Assembly (NCBI GenBank): GCA_937981955.1 | Contig: CALJNA010000053.1 | Span: forward strand, 1 to 40,660 | DNA: 40,660 nt | Source of the DNA: an uncultured Granulosicoccaceae bacterium | GTDB taxonomy: Bacteria > Pseudomonadota > Gammaproteobacteria > Granulosicoccales > Granulosicoccaceae | Direction: 5' to 3' | In this document: positions 33,057 through 40,660 of the stretch, one piece after another | Layout: each line of letters starts with the position of its first letter | Numbering within the stretch: position 1 is the stretch's first letter | Translations under genes and position numbers: made by a program | The notes under the pieces: generated by a model | What the model was told of the DNA's origin: nothing | What the model saw: the letters and a program-made list of their open reading frames with translations, nothing else | Database searches by the model: none

Positions 33057-34433
33057 CTAGAACGGAGCAGTAACGCTTGCGTCGGTTTTTTTCATGGTAT
33101 CGCGAAACTCGTCCTGGATGCGAGTCAATGCTGCCTCGCTGTCGGCTTCGAAACGAATAACCAGCGAAGGTGTCGTGTTCGAGGCCCGCACCAGTCCCCA
33201 GCCATCAGCAAAATCGGCTCGGACACCGTCGATGGTTGTCAGTTTAGCGCCATCGAAGCTTGCGTTTTTAGCGAAAGCTTCAATGAATTCGTGGTGCGCA
33301 CCATCACGTTCGAACACCACATTGAGTTCCGGGGTGTTGATGCTATCGGGAATGGCACCGAAGATTTCGCTGGTGGATTGATCGGTTTTGGATAATATTT
33401 CGAGCAGGCGAGCGGCTGCGTAAAGTGCATCATCGAAGCCGTACCAGCGTTCTTTGAAAAACAGATGCCCACTCATTTCACCGCCCAGTAACGCACCGGT
33501 TTCCTTGATGCGTGCCTTGATGAACGAATGACCGGTTTTCCACATATCGGGTTCACCACCTGCTGCGCTGATAGCATCGGGCAATACTTTTGAACATTTA
33601 ACGTCATAGATAATGCGAGCACCCGGATTTCGTGAAAGGACATCCTGTGCAAACAACACCATTTGTCTATCCGGCCAGATAACGTTGCCTTTGTTGTCGA
33701 CCACACCAACGCGATCACCGTCGCCATCAAATGCCAGACCGACTTCTGCATTGGAGTCTTTAACCGACTTAATCAGATCTTCAAGGTTTTCAAGCTTGGC
33801 AGGGTCCGGGTGATGGTTCGGGAAGTTGCCATCCACTTCTGTGAACAGAGCTTCACCTTCACAGCCCAGTGCTTTGAATAATTGTGGTGCTGCAGCGCCG
33901 GCAACGCCGTTGCCGCAGTCGTAGCTAATTTTCACCGGGCGATCTAGTTTGATGCCTGAAGTAATTTCACCAAGATAAGCATCCAGAATATCCTGTTCGC
34001 TCAAGCTGCCGTTACCACTGTGCAAGTTGCCTGCTTGTAGCCGGTCGTACAATGCAGTAATGCCGTCACCAAACAAGGCATCACCTTCAACCATCATTTT
34101 AAGGCCATTATATTCTGGTGGATTGTGACTGCCGGTAACCATGATGCCGGTACCGGTTTTCAAGTGGAAGGTGGCAAAATACAATACGGGCGTGGGCACC
34201 ATACCAATGTCAATGACGTTGACGCCGGTAGAGGCAATGCCCTTACTCAACGATTCAATCAACGCCGGACCTGATAAACGGCCATCGCGTGCAACCACCG
34301 CTGTGTCGATACCGCGCTCATGACATTCGCTGCCGAATGCACGACCGATCTCATGAACCACATCGGGTGTGAGTGTTTCGGTAACAACGCCTCTAATATC
34401 GTACGCACGGAATATGGCAGGAGAGATAGTCAT
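33057..34433 (-). CDS. algC: Phosphomannomutase/phosphoglucomutase
   Basis: It interconverts hexose 6-phosphates and 1-phosphates, supplying precursors for LPS, exopolysaccharide and nucleotide sugars. The four signature loops are visible: the phosphoserine TGSHNPPEYNG with Ser102, the metal loop FDGDGDRVGV (about 238), the sugar-recognition GEMSGHLFF (about 318) and the phosphate-binding RASNTTPSLVIRFEAD near the end. The length of 458 residues matches AlgC/ManB. Neighbours dut and argB support the algC name, but the dominant substrate cannot be told from sequence. Confidence 0.94.
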   Translation of the reverse strand: MTISPAIFRAYDIRGVVTETLTPDVVHEIGRAFGSECHERGIDTAVVARDGRLSGPALIESLSKGIASTGVNVIDIGMVPTPVLYFATFHLKTGTGIMVTGSHNPPEYNGLKMMVEGDALFGDGITALYDRLQAGNLHSGNGSLSEQDILDAYLGEITSGIKLDRPVKISYDCGNGVAGAAAPQLFKALGCEGEALFTEVDGNFPNHHPDPAKLENLEDLIKSVKDSNAEVGLAFDGDGDRVGVVDNKGNVIWPDRQMVLFAQDVLSRNPGARIIYDVKCSKVLPDAISAAGGEPDMWKTGHSFIKARIKETGALLGGEMSGHLFFKERWYGFDDALYAAARLLEILSKTDQSTSEIFGAIPDSINTPELNVVFERDGAHHEFIEAFAKNASFDGAKLTTIDGVRADFADGWGLVRASNTTPSLVIRFEADSEAALTRIQDEFRDTMKKTDASVTAPF

Positions 34434-34605
34434 GTTGTCGATAATCCTGTTATGGCTTTACTGAGTAAATGTCAGTGTTAATGTCAGTTGATTGGGCAGG
34501 CTGATTATCAGCTCCCGGTGTAAACACCAGGCTAATTGTCACCTATAAGTACAATGCAGGTTGCAACACCCATGCCTTTAGGTGTCAATAAATGTGTTAT
34601 CTCTG

Positions 34606-34628
34606 CCGCTCAATTGACGCTTGAGCGG
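34606..34628. other. 8-bp stem-loop in the algC-dut gap
   Basis: CCGCTCAA (34606-34613) and TTGAGCGG (34621-34628) are exact inverted copies with a 7-base loop. The 259-base interval 34434-34692 holds no convincing gene. It also has a weaker ACGCC/GGCGT stem at 34663-34678 near the dut stop. Neither is followed by a T-run. The interval probably contains the algC promoter. Confidence 0.4.
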
Positions 34629-34692
34629 AACCGGTCGTCCGTCTTGATACAGACTTTATGATACGCCGTTGTTGGCGTCTTGTTGAGCAAGG

Positions 34693-35148
34693 TCAGGTTT
34701 TACCCGTTGAACCGAATCCACCTTCGCCGCGATCACTGCTGGTAAAGGAATCTACCTGATTAAATTTCACCTGAGCAACAGGAACGATGACCAACTGGGC
34801 AATGCGTTCCCCTTCACGAATGGTGTAGCCTTTATCGCCACGATTCCAACATGACACAAACAGCTGACCCTGATAGTCCGAGTCGATCAGGCCCACCAGA
34901 TTACCCAACACAATTCCGTGTTTATGGCCCAGCCCCGAGCGTGGAACAATAAAACCGGCATAACCGGGATCGCTTATGTGAATGGCGATACCAGTTGGAA
35001 TAAGGTGCGTTGCCCCCGGTTCCACTACCAGCGCGCTATGCACGCAGGCTCTTAGATCGAGTCCGGCCGAGCCTTCGCTGGCATAGGCTGGTAATTCGAT
35101 GGTGTCTCCTATGCGAGGATCGAGAATAGTAAAATCAATTGATTGCAT
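34693..35148 (-). CDS. dut: dUTP diphosphatase (dUTPase)
   Basis: Dut hydrolyses dUTP to dUMP and pyrophosphate, keeping uracil out of DNA and feeding dTMP synthesis. The five trimeric-dUTPase motifs are present: [43 protein letters not shown] and the C-terminal [11 protein letters not shown] start at ATG 35148, giving 151 residues as in E. coli. The frame is open to 35184 but that part overlaps coaBC. It follows the coaBC stop by 10 bases, consistent with one operon. Confidence 0.96.
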   Translation of the reverse strand: MQSIDFTILDPRIGDTIELPAYASEGSAGLDLRACVHSALVVEPGATHLIPTGIAIHISDPGYAGFIVPRSGLGHKHGIVLGNLVGLIDSDYQGQLFVSCWNRGDKGYTIREGERIAQLVIVPVAQVKFNQVDSFTSSDRGEGGFGSTGKT

Positions 35149-35158
35149 TGCAACGTGT

Positions 35159-36508
35159 TTAGCGGCTGGCCAGTCGTTCTGCAATTATATCGAGTAGTTC
35201 GGCTGCAACCTGTTTTTTTGGTGCCGGGGCAATATGTTGATGCCCGTCGTTCGGCCAGTAGACATCGAGCGAGTTGGTATCGCTGCCAAATACCGGGTTA
35301 TCAGGCTGGCCTACTTGATTCGCAGCGATGAGATCCAGACGTTTCTTGACCAATTTCCCGCGTGCATACTTTTCAACGTGTTCAGTCTCGGCAGCAAAGC
35401 CTACGCAAAAAGGGCCATCGGGGATGGAGGCAATGCTGGCCAGAATATCGGGGTTGCGAACCAGCGAGAGCGTCATTTCGTCATCTTTTTTCTTGATTTT
35501 TTCATCGGCAATTTGCTCGACACGGTAATCAGCCACGGCTGCAACGCTGATAAACACATCTGCCCCGTGTATTGCACTTAGCGCCGCAGCATGCATCGAC
35601 TTGGCTGTGTCGACATCGATTCTGTCGACGTTGCCTGGCGTTGGCAGGTTAACCGGCCCCGCGATCAAGGTCACTTTTGCTTGTTGTTTTACCGCTGCAG
35701 ATGCCAGCGCAAATCCCATTTTCCCGGAACTGCGGTTGGTGATGTAGCGCACTGGGTCGATAGGTTCTACCGTTGGGCCGGCAGTAATAACAATGTGTAA
35801 CCCGGCCAGTGAGCGATGGTGCTCTGCATAGGCGCTGGGTTGGTTGGCTGCCGGGTTGTGTGATGCTGACTCTGGCAACGAATTGTTGTTCTGTTTTGAA
35901 TGCCGACGATTGTTATGGCCGGTGCCATCCTGAGGAGGCGAGAGTTTACTGACCGTTTCGTTGTTCACAAACTGAATAACCAGATCGGTAATAGTTTCTG
36001 GCTCCAACATTCTTCCAGCACCTGTTTCACCACAGGCTTGCGCGCCTTCGTCAGGACCGAGCAAGGTGACACCACGAAGAACCAGTGTCTGAGCATTTTC
36101 CTGGGTGGCAGCGTTGCTCCACATTAACCGATTCATGGCCGGCGCCATGAGCACATGTGCATCGGATGCCAGACACAGTGTCGATAACAGATCATCGGCA
36201 AAGCCATGGCAGAGTCTGGCCATGACATTTGCTGTTGCTGGAGCAATGAGAATAATATCTGCCCAGCGAGCCAGTTCAATGTGACCCATGGCGGCTTCAG
36301 CAGCGGGATCGAGTAAGTCTGTGTGCACTGGATTCCCAGTGAGTGCTTGAAGGGTTAGCGGGGTGATAAAGGCCTGAGCGCCGTTGGTCATAACGACACG
36401 TACATCTGCACCCGCATCGATTAAGCGACGCGCCAGAATCGCGCTTTTATAGCTTGCTATCCCACCAGAGATGCCAAGCAGTATCTTCTTGTTCTGTAGT
36501 GGTTCCAT
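35159..36508 (-). CDS. coaBC: Bifunctional phosphopantothenoylcysteine decarboxylase/phosphopantothenate-cysteine ligase
   Basis: It performs two steps of coenzyme A synthesis, joining cysteine to 4'-phosphopantothenate and decarboxylating the product. The CoaC half has the FMN-binding [12 protein letters not shown], the active-site GHIELARW (His76), PAMN (123-126) and [10 protein letters not shown] (Cys159). The CoaB half starts at [18 protein letters not shown], with [12 protein letters not shown] and KKKDDEM. At 449 residues it is longer than usual (about 400-430). The extra length is a polar Asn/His/Gln-rich linker at about 186-234 between the halves. Confidence 0.95.
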   Translation of the reverse strand: MEPLQNKKILLGISGGIASYKSAILARRLIDAGADVRVVMTNGAQAFITPLTLQALTGNPVHTDLLDPAAEAAMGHIELARWADIILIAPATANVMARLCHGFADDLLSTLCLASDAHVLMAPAMNRLMWSNAATQENAQTLVLRGVTLLGPDEGAQACGETGAGRMLEPETITDLVIQFVNNETVSKLSPPQDGTGHNNRRHSKQNNNSLPESASHNPAANQPSAYAEHHRSLAGLHIVITAGPTVEPIDPVRYITNRSSGKMGFALASAAVKQQAKVTLIAGPVNLPTPGNVDRIDVDTAKSMHAAALSAIHGADVFISVAAVADYRVEQIADEKIKKKDDEMTLSLVRNPDILASIASIPDGPFCVGFAAETEHVEKYARGKLVKKRLDLIAANQVGQPDNPVFGSDTNSLDVYWPNDGHQHIAPAPKKQVAAELLDIIAERLASR

Positions 36509-36620
36509 GCGTCTATTTTAACAGCCCCGGACACGGGAATCTGGTATGAAGTATTGCTTTGAGGTCACCAATTGGGGCGCAACGATCATGCCGACGCCAC
36601 GCTGAGTGAAACGCAGCCGA

Positions 36621-36650
36621 CCGGCGCGGCAAGAAAAAACACCGCGCCGG
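36621..36650. other. 9-bp GC-rich inverted repeat downstream of the decarboxylase operon
   Basis: CCGGCGCGG (36621-36629) and CCGCGCCGG (36642-36650) are exact inverted copies around a 12-base loop that contains six T on the minus strand. It begins 8 bases after the stop of the beta-subunit gene. It is probably a 3'-end structure. The T-run lies in the loop and not after the stem, so it is not a textbook terminator. Confidence 0.5.
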
Positions 36651-36658
36651 CAGGTTGC

Positions 36659-37222
36659 TTAGGCTTGTGCGCGTTTTACCGCTTCACGGAACCGATCGCG
36701 GATAGCCAGCGATGTTAGTGGGATAGGTGTCATTGCCGGGCTGCCTGGTTCCACCTTCGCAACGATAACGTGCGGACCGGGCGTTTTAAGGCACTCGCTG
36801 AGTTTTGCTGCTGCCTCTTCACCAGGTACTTCCACACTGCTCTTGATACCTGCAGCTTTGGCAATCGCTGCGAGCGATGTTCCCTTGGCTGTGTGAGTCG
36901 GTTGATCACCGGTCGAACCATAGGAACCATTATCAACAATAAACAGGATAAAGTTTTTCTGATCTTCCAGAGCAATGGTCGAAAGTGTTCCCAAATTCAT
37001 CAGAACGCTGCCGTCACCGTCAATGGAGATAACGGTACTGTCTATTTCCATACTCAGACCCAGGCCAATGGAAGATGAAAGTCCCATAGAGCCGAGCATG
37101 TAAAAGTGATGGTCGTGATCGCGAATTGCGTAGAGTTCCTGCGAAGGGAAACCCAGGTTGCAGATAACGAACTCATCACTTAATAAAGGTGCAATCGATT
37201 GCAATAGTTCATAACGTCGCAT
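36659..37222 (-). CDS. comE: Thiamine-diphosphate decarboxylase, beta subunit (sulfopyruvate/phosphonopyruvate decarboxylase type)
   Basis: This is the ThDP pyrophosphate-binding half of a two-subunit 2-oxoacid decarboxylase. The ThDP motif is GDG (69-71) in ISIDGDGSVLMNLGTL, ending at VDNGSYGSTGDQ. HFYMLGSMGLSSSIGLGLS is characteristic of ComE-like proteins. Split chains favour sulfopyruvate decarboxylase (sulfopyruvate to sulfoacetaldehyde), because bacterial phosphonopyruvate decarboxylases are usually one chain. No xsc, suyAB or PEP mutase gene is in the window, so the substrate is not settled. The start lies 2 bases after the alpha-subunit stop. The symbol is by family resemblance. Confidence 0.82.
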   Translation of the reverse strand: MRRYELLQSIAPLLSDEFVICNLGFPSQELYAIRDHDHHFYMLGSMGLSSSIGLGLSMEIDSTVISIDGDGSVLMNLGTLSTIALEDQKNFILFIVDNGSYGSTGDQPTHTAKGTSLAAIAKAAGIKSSVEVPGEEAAAKLSECLKTPGPHVIVAKVEPGSPAMTPIPLTSLAIRDRFREAVKRAQA

Positions 37223-37224
37223 GC

Positions 37225-37731
37225 TTATCGTGCTCCCCAGAAGTCGTAATCTAAAATGGCTGCAACCGGCCCTTCAGCAACCGATGCAAATGGAACCAAC
37301 TGACCAATTTTTTTGGTATCGCTTGGGTCGCTAAACATATACGTAGGTACGTTAATGGTTTGCAGTAATGTTTCGACAGCGGTTCCCATAGGTACTTGAG
37401 CGCCAATGGGTTCACCGGGTGAGCCGCGATGACTGATTACCATTAAAAAGGGCAGTCGGTAGTAGTTACCCAGTGAGCACAATGAAGTTATCAGCGTACC
37501 AACACCGGTATTTTGCATAACGATAACAGGCGTTCGGCCCGCCAGATAAGCGCCAGTACAAATACCGAGGCCTTCTTCTTCACGATTCACAGCGCGGTAG
37601 GTTATCTCGTTATCCTGCTCTAAAGTAGAGATAAAGCCGCCTAATAATTTACAAGGTACCGATACAAAAAAATCAGCTCCGTTGGCTTTTAAATCGGCGA
37701 GCAAGGCCTGATTGACATCGCCGGCACTCAT
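37225..37731 (-). CDS. comD: Thiamine-diphosphate decarboxylase, alpha subunit (sulfopyruvate/phosphonopyruvate decarboxylase type)
   Basis: This is the pyrimidine-binding half of the enzyme. The catalytic Glu that activates ThDP lies in VNREEEGLGICTGAYLAGR (Glu51-53), followed by TPVIVMQNTGVGTLITSL and LPFLMVISHRGSPGEP, a pattern of ComD-like subunits. The length of 168 residues is typical. It is 50 bases after the GntR regulator on the same strand and 2 bases before the beta subunit, so the three genes probably form one autoregulated operon. Function is as for the beta subunit: decarboxylation of a 3-sulfo- or 3-phosphono-pyruvate is the best guess. Confidence 0.82.
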   Translation of the reverse strand: MSAGDVNQALLADLKANGADFFVSVPCKLLGGFISTLEQDNEITYRAVNREEEGLGICTGAYLAGRTPVIVMQNTGVGTLITSLCSLGNYYRLPFLMVISHRGSPGEPIGAQVPMGTAVETLLQTINVPTYMFSDPSDTKKIGQLVPFASVAEGPVAAILDYDFWGAR

Positions 37732-37781
37732 AGCACTATCGTCCCGTTGCTAGTGTGTTTTGAAAATTGATTCATGATCTT

Positions 37782-38561
37782 TCAACTCAGATTGACGTTA
37801 TATTGAAACAAGTCAGCGCGAAACAGACTTGAACGAATTTCTACCGCGCGATCTTTCATATCGAACGCGGTGCGAATGACTTGCAGGGTTGGGCTACCAG
37901 TTTCTATTTTTAAATCGTTTGCAGCGGTTTTATCAGCAGCAATAGCGGCAATGTATTCATCGGCACGTAAAACAAAAATGCCGTATTGCTGGTGGTAATA
38001 GGGATATAAAGCCAGCGGCAAAGGTTTTGGCCTGGCAGCCAGTCCCGGGAACAATTTGATGGGCGCGATTATATGCTCGCATGTGGCGCGTGTTCCATTG
38101 ACGCATCGCAAGCGTTTTATCTCTACTACTTCTTTGTCAGCATTTTTGAGCGCAAAAGTTTTTTGTTCGAACTTATTGGCCTGGCGTGTGGACACATGCT
38201 CTTCATCGGGTTCTGGTGTGACCCGTTCACCCTGCGGGTGTGCCAGTCTGAAAAAGTGGTAGTACGAACGTTCTTCAGACAGTTTCCGCACAAAGGTACC
38301 GCGACCTTGCTGGCGATCGACAAGCCCGGTTTCTTCCACAACCGACATGGCCTTACGGATGGTGCCCTGACTTACGGCAAACTCTTCGGCAAGCGCAAAT
38401 TCATTGGGAATGGGCTCACCGGGTCGCCAATGACCGTCATAGATTCGATTGGCAATGCGGTCAGCCACCCGCTGATAGAGCGGGGCTGTGTCTAATGGGG
38501 TTGCGGTGCGCTGCAAGTTGTTGATTTTGTTCCGGTATGGCTGTGTGGACCAGCAATTCAT
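37782..38561 (-). CDS. GntR-family (HutC/UTRA subgroup) transcriptional regulator
   Basis: The N-terminal winged helix-turn-helix is clear: LYQRVADRIANRIYDGHWRP, NEFALAEEFAVSQGTIRKAM and LVDRQQGRGTFV (about 28-92). The rest is a UTRA effector-binding domain (about 110-255, with CEHIIAPIKLFPG and VIRTAFDMKDRAVEIRSSLF). It most likely controls the downstream decarboxylase genes in response to a small metabolite. The ATG at 38561 lies inside an inverted repeat that looks like its own operator. The predicted transcript start is at about 38559, so translation may instead begin at a TTG at 38513, just ahead of the DNA-binding domain. Neither has a ribosome site. Confidence 0.9.
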   Translation of the reverse strand: MNCWSTQPYRNKINNLQRTATPLDTAPLYQRVADRIANRIYDGHWRPGEPIPNEFALAEEFAVSQGTIRKAMSVVEETGLVDRQQGRGTFVRKLSEERSYYHFFRLAHPQGERVTPEPDEEHVSTRQANKFEQKTFALKNADKEVVEIKRLRCVNGTRATCEHIIAPIKLFPGLAARPKPLPLALYPYYHQQYGIFVLRADEYIAAIAADKTAANDLKIETGSPTLQVIRTAFDMKDRAVEIRSSLFRADLFQYNVNLS

Positions 38562-38578
38562 GTATAAGATACATGAAT
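38556..38578. promoter_or_regulatory. Probable GntR operator: 10-bp inverted repeat
   Basis: ATTCATGTAT (38556-38565) and ATACATGAAT (38569-38578) are perfect inverted copies around AAG. The centre reads GT, seven bases, AC, which fits the general GntR-family operator form (GT-Nx-AC). It covers the predicted -10 box and the ATG of the GntR gene, so bound protein would block transcription. Confidence 0.65.
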
Positions 38579-38594
38579 ATACTCAGATGGACAA
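38566..38594 (-). promoter_or_regulatory. Predicted promoter of the gntR-decarboxylase operon
   Basis: On the minus strand TTGTCC (38594-38589) and TATCTT (38571-38566) are 17 bases apart. The -10 box lies within the inverted repeat. This predicts a transcription start near 38559. Confidence 0.4.
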
Positions 38595-38620
38595 ATTTAT
38601 CTGGTTTAGCGCAGGTCTGG

Positions 38621-39199
38621 CTAACAGCCCCACAAGACTGGCGGGACATCGGAACGGTGAAACATATCGTGTAGTTTGTCATTCGCGTCCAGAATTTTTT
38701 CGACTTCTTCGTTTACCGCCACCTTTAACGCATCGCACGAAGCTTTTGGGCGAATTGATGTAATGCGCTGTTCTATTTCTTTTATATCGAGTAGACGGTA
38801 TAAATCGCGATGGCGCTCTTCGTGAATTTGAATGGCGAGCCAGACCGAGTTCCAGCTGTCTTGCAGGCATTGTTTTGCGGTGTGTTTTTCTATCCACTCT
38901 GGCATGTAGATAGTGATGTCGTAAGAGAAATTAACCGTTTCTATCTCACACACACCAGCGGAATCAACAATGGCAGTCCAGCCGACGTTGGTATTGAGTT
39001 TGGTGTAGCCAAATGCACCCGTGGGACTCAGGCTGTTTCTTTCAATTTGCGCCATGAGTTCTGCCGCAGTCGAACCGGTAATCGGATACAAATACTGATA
39101 CTCGGCGCTATGGCTATTTTGTGTGCAGAAGAACATACCTGCGATCAGTGCTAATTTAGCAGCGATGCTTGCCTGATTGCAGGCTATGTTTTTGTTCAT
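38621..39199 (-). CDS. Secreted DUF922-like putative zinc protease
   Basis: A signal peptide (about 1-32, IAAKLALIAGMFFC, cleavage after HSA) indicates export. The mature part resembles DUF922 proteins: a Trp/Tyr-rich N-terminal sheet (FGYTKLNTNVGWTAIVDSAG) and a helix with IQIHEERHRDLY, whose HEERH (126-130) is a zinc-metallopeptidase HExxH motif. The remaining helical tail contains two cysteines (C155 region and terminal WGC). The length of 192 is normal for the family. Proteolytic activity is a family prediction, not shown. It lies between the GntR gene and the MFS transporter and has no evident tie to either. Confidence 0.78.
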   Translation of the reverse strand: MNKNIACNQASIAAKLALIAGMFFCTQNSHSAEYQYLYPITGSTAAELMAQIERNSLSPTGAFGYTKLNTNVGWTAIVDSAGVCEIETVNFSYDITIYMPEWIEKHTAKQCLQDSWNSVWLAIQIHEERHRDLYRLLDIKEIEQRITSIRPKASCDALKVAVNEEVEKILDANDKLHDMFHRSDVPPVLWGC

Positions 39200-39237
39200 G
39201 TCGCATAAAGTATATGCAACATGAAGCTAATATGCAG

Positions 39238-40446
39238 TCAGGCTGGTGTTTTTTTTAAGCCCCACATGGCAAAAATGCCAGCAGCTGGTCCCAGCGCGAG
39301 CATGCCCATCATTACAGCCCATCCAGCTTGTTCGGCAACCACCGGAGCAAGCTGAACAGTAGCAATAGTCAAAGCGAAACCGAGCGCTGTTTGAAATGTT
39401 AGCAGCGAGCCAGCCTGATCACTGCGCGCGTGATCAGCGACGAGAACAGAAAATTGTGCCGAATCCGGAATGATGGCGATTCCCCAAATGATTGAGATAA
39501 CAACCGTTACCCAAACACTGCCACCGAAAGTTAATGCAAACAGAATTGCGCATATACCGCTGACGGCCATTGCGATAATGGTCAGCTCTGCTTTACCTAT
39601 TCTATCGGCTACCCAACCGGCAATTCCGCAACTAAGCGCTCCGGAGCCAATAATGATGAATGCCATAAGCTTTGCAAATTGATTTGCTTCAGCCTCTGGC
39701 ATCTGCGAAAGAAAGCTGACGCTTAACGCTATACCAATCCAGCTCCACATGGCATAGAGCTCCCACATGTGCCCAAGATAGCCACCATACGCTCGACGTA
39801 TAGATTTGTTCGTCCAGGCTTCGGCAATAACAGACGGGTTGAATGCACTCGCTTTGGCATGGAATGGACCGTTCTTCACAGCCAGTACTAGCAGTGCGGC
39901 TAGTAGTGCGAGCGCACTGGCCACTAATACGGTACTACGCCAGTCGGCGCCGCCAAAATATGCCAGTAAATGCGGTGAGGCTGAACCCAGTGTGAGTCCA
40001 CCGACTAGCAAACCCACTAACAAGCCTCTATCTTTTTGACCCCAGCCAACCGCGATTTTCATACCCACCGGATAAACACCTGCCAGTGAAGCTCCGGTTA
40101 TAGCGCGAAGTGCGATAGCGCTGATACTACCCGGTACCACTACCAGTAGAAGCGCATTCGCAATCGCTGCCACAACACAGAAAAAAGCGAACACGAAGCG
40201 GGGCTCGTATCGATCCGCTATGCCAAACACTGCAGAGAGCACTGCGCCAATAACGAACCCTGCTTGCACTGCAGATGAGAGAGCAGCCTGACGACCCGGT
40301 GCAAGGTTAACTTCGCTGGTCATATCACCAAGGATGGCCGCAGATACAAACCAAAGACTCATCGCCAGGATTTCTGCGATGATAAGTAGCGTGATGCTAC
40401 GAAGTTTTATACCTGAACGAATATCGACTGAGTCGTGGCCTGGCAT
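39238..40446 (-). CDS. MFS transporter
   Basis: This is a major facilitator with about 12 hydrophobic helices over 402 residues. Typical elements are LAMSLWFVSAAILGDMT in helix 1, the loop 2-3 region FGIADRYEPRFVF, and the second-half equivalent GWVADRIGKAELT. GASLAGVYPVGMKIAVGWGQKDRGLLVGLLVGGLTLG is characteristic of a CynX/NimT-like or similar branch. The substrate cannot be inferred. It is transcribed towards the DUF922-like gene, and the 38-base gap between them suggests a possible shared transcript. Confidence 0.87.
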   Translation of the reverse strand: MPGHDSVDIRSGIKLRSITLLIIAEILAMSLWFVSAAILGDMTSEVNLAPGRQAALSSAVQAGFVIGAVLSAVFGIADRYEPRFVFAFFCVVAAIANALLLVVVPGSISAIALRAITGASLAGVYPVGMKIAVGWGQKDRGLLVGLLVGGLTLGSASPHLLAYFGGADWRSTVLVASALALLAALLVLAVKNGPFHAKASAFNPSVIAEAWTNKSIRRAYGGYLGHMWELYAMWSWIGIALSVSFLSQMPEAEANQFAKLMAFIIIGSGALSCGIAGWVADRIGKAELTIIAMAVSGICAILFALTFGGSVWVTVVISIIWGIAIIPDSAQFSVLVADHARSDQAGSLLTFQTALGFALTIATVQLAPVVAEQAGWAVMMGMLALGPAAGIFAMWGLKKTPA

Positions 40447-40489
40447 GGAGAAAACACAGTTGCAAGTTGTGTGAGTATGACAGCTGTGA

Positions 40490-40660
40490 TCAGTCTTTGT
40501 TGCAAAGTTGGCTTGCTTGAGGCTTCTTGCATGTGCAGATTTGTCTACGATTCACCAAATGGTTTGAGATGATCTCAGGTGTTTGCGGAACAGAACCGTC
40601 GCAGAGGAGCATCGGCAACTCTTCGGTGCAATCTTTATTGCATTCCGCTACTGTTGCCAG
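40490..40660 (-). CDS. Partial cysteine-rich hypothetical protein, C-terminus only (runs off right edge)
   Basis: An open frame enters from the right edge and ends at a TGA (40492-40490), giving 56 residues. It is rich in spaced cysteines (AECNKDCTEEL, LLCDG, ICTCKKPQ, QLCNKD), a pattern unlikely by chance and typical of small secreted or metal-binding proteins. No family is recognised. The start is outside the window. A short plus-strand frame from 40569 overlaps it and looks weaker. Confidence 0.4.
   Translation of the reverse strand: MATVAECNKDCTEELPMLLCDGSVPQTPEIISNHLVNRRQICTCKKPQASQLCNKD

Noticed and set aside
38073..38495. Plus-strand open frame of 140 codons opposite the GntR gene
   Set aside because: It is the antisense of a clear wHTH-UTRA regulator and has no ribosome site or domain.

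Overview
The window is a bacterial chromosome segment, most likely from a gammaproteobacterium (inference from gene order and protein type; no rRNA or other taxonomic marker is present). Two conserved gammaproteobacterial blocks support this: gmk-rpoZ-spoT-ridA-recG on the plus strand (1523-7699) and coaBC-dut-algC-argB on the minus strand (36508-32036), the latter in the order I recall from Pseudomonas. A type II secretion block with an adjacent rhombosortase-like protease also fits an aquatic or marine gammaproteobacterium. Non-ATG starts are frequent, and several (spoT, the small gene at 7751, the sulfotransferase, gspH) are backed by ribosome binding sites or upstream stops.

Layout. 1-1431: a truncated minus-strand gene running off the left edge, then a family 2 glycosyltransferase. 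1523-7699: nucleotide, alarmone and DNA repair housekeeping genes. 7751-10148: a small unknown protein and a secreted parallel beta-helix protein. 10271-20547: a compact cluster of ten genes, described below. 20624-21561: a small membrane protein and the rhombosortase. 21707-27543: gspG-H-I-J-K-L-M-N, the pseudopilin and inner-membrane platform half of a type II secretion system; gspC, D, E and F are not in the window. 27686-31212: cysQ, a SnoaL-like protein, a two-helix membrane protein, an EamA transporter and exonuclease III. 31392-32012: a secreted DUF4124-like coiled-coil protein. 32036-36508: argB, algC, dut, coaBC. 36659-38561: a GntR/UTRA regulator and the two subunits of a thiamine-diphosphate decarboxylase of the sulfopyruvate/phosphonopyruvate type. 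38621-40446: a DUF922-like putative metalloprotease and an MFS transporter. The right edge cuts a cysteine-rich reading frame.

The most interesting part is 10271-20547. It holds a cupin_8/JmjC-like protein whose metal-binding Asp is replaced by Ser, a PAPS-type sulfotransferase with a C-terminal membrane helix, three membrane-bound fatty-acid-desaturase-type di-iron enzymes, a Rieske non-heme iron oxygenase, a GH3-family acyl-adenylating enzyme, an alpha/beta hydrolase and two GNAT-like acyltransferases. The genes are nearly gapless, with two ATGA stop/start overlaps, two convergent overlaps and a 9-base divergent gap. I infer a lipid or specialised-metabolite pathway: an acyl chain is desaturated and oxidised, activated and conjugated (GH3, GNATs), and possibly sulfated. 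I recognise no described pathway with this gene set, and the product cannot be read from the sequence.

A second clear regulatory signal is a perfect 10-bp inverted repeat with a 3-nt spacer at 38556-38578. It overlaps a predicted promoter and the start codon of the GntR gene, which suggests autoregulation of the decarboxylase operon.
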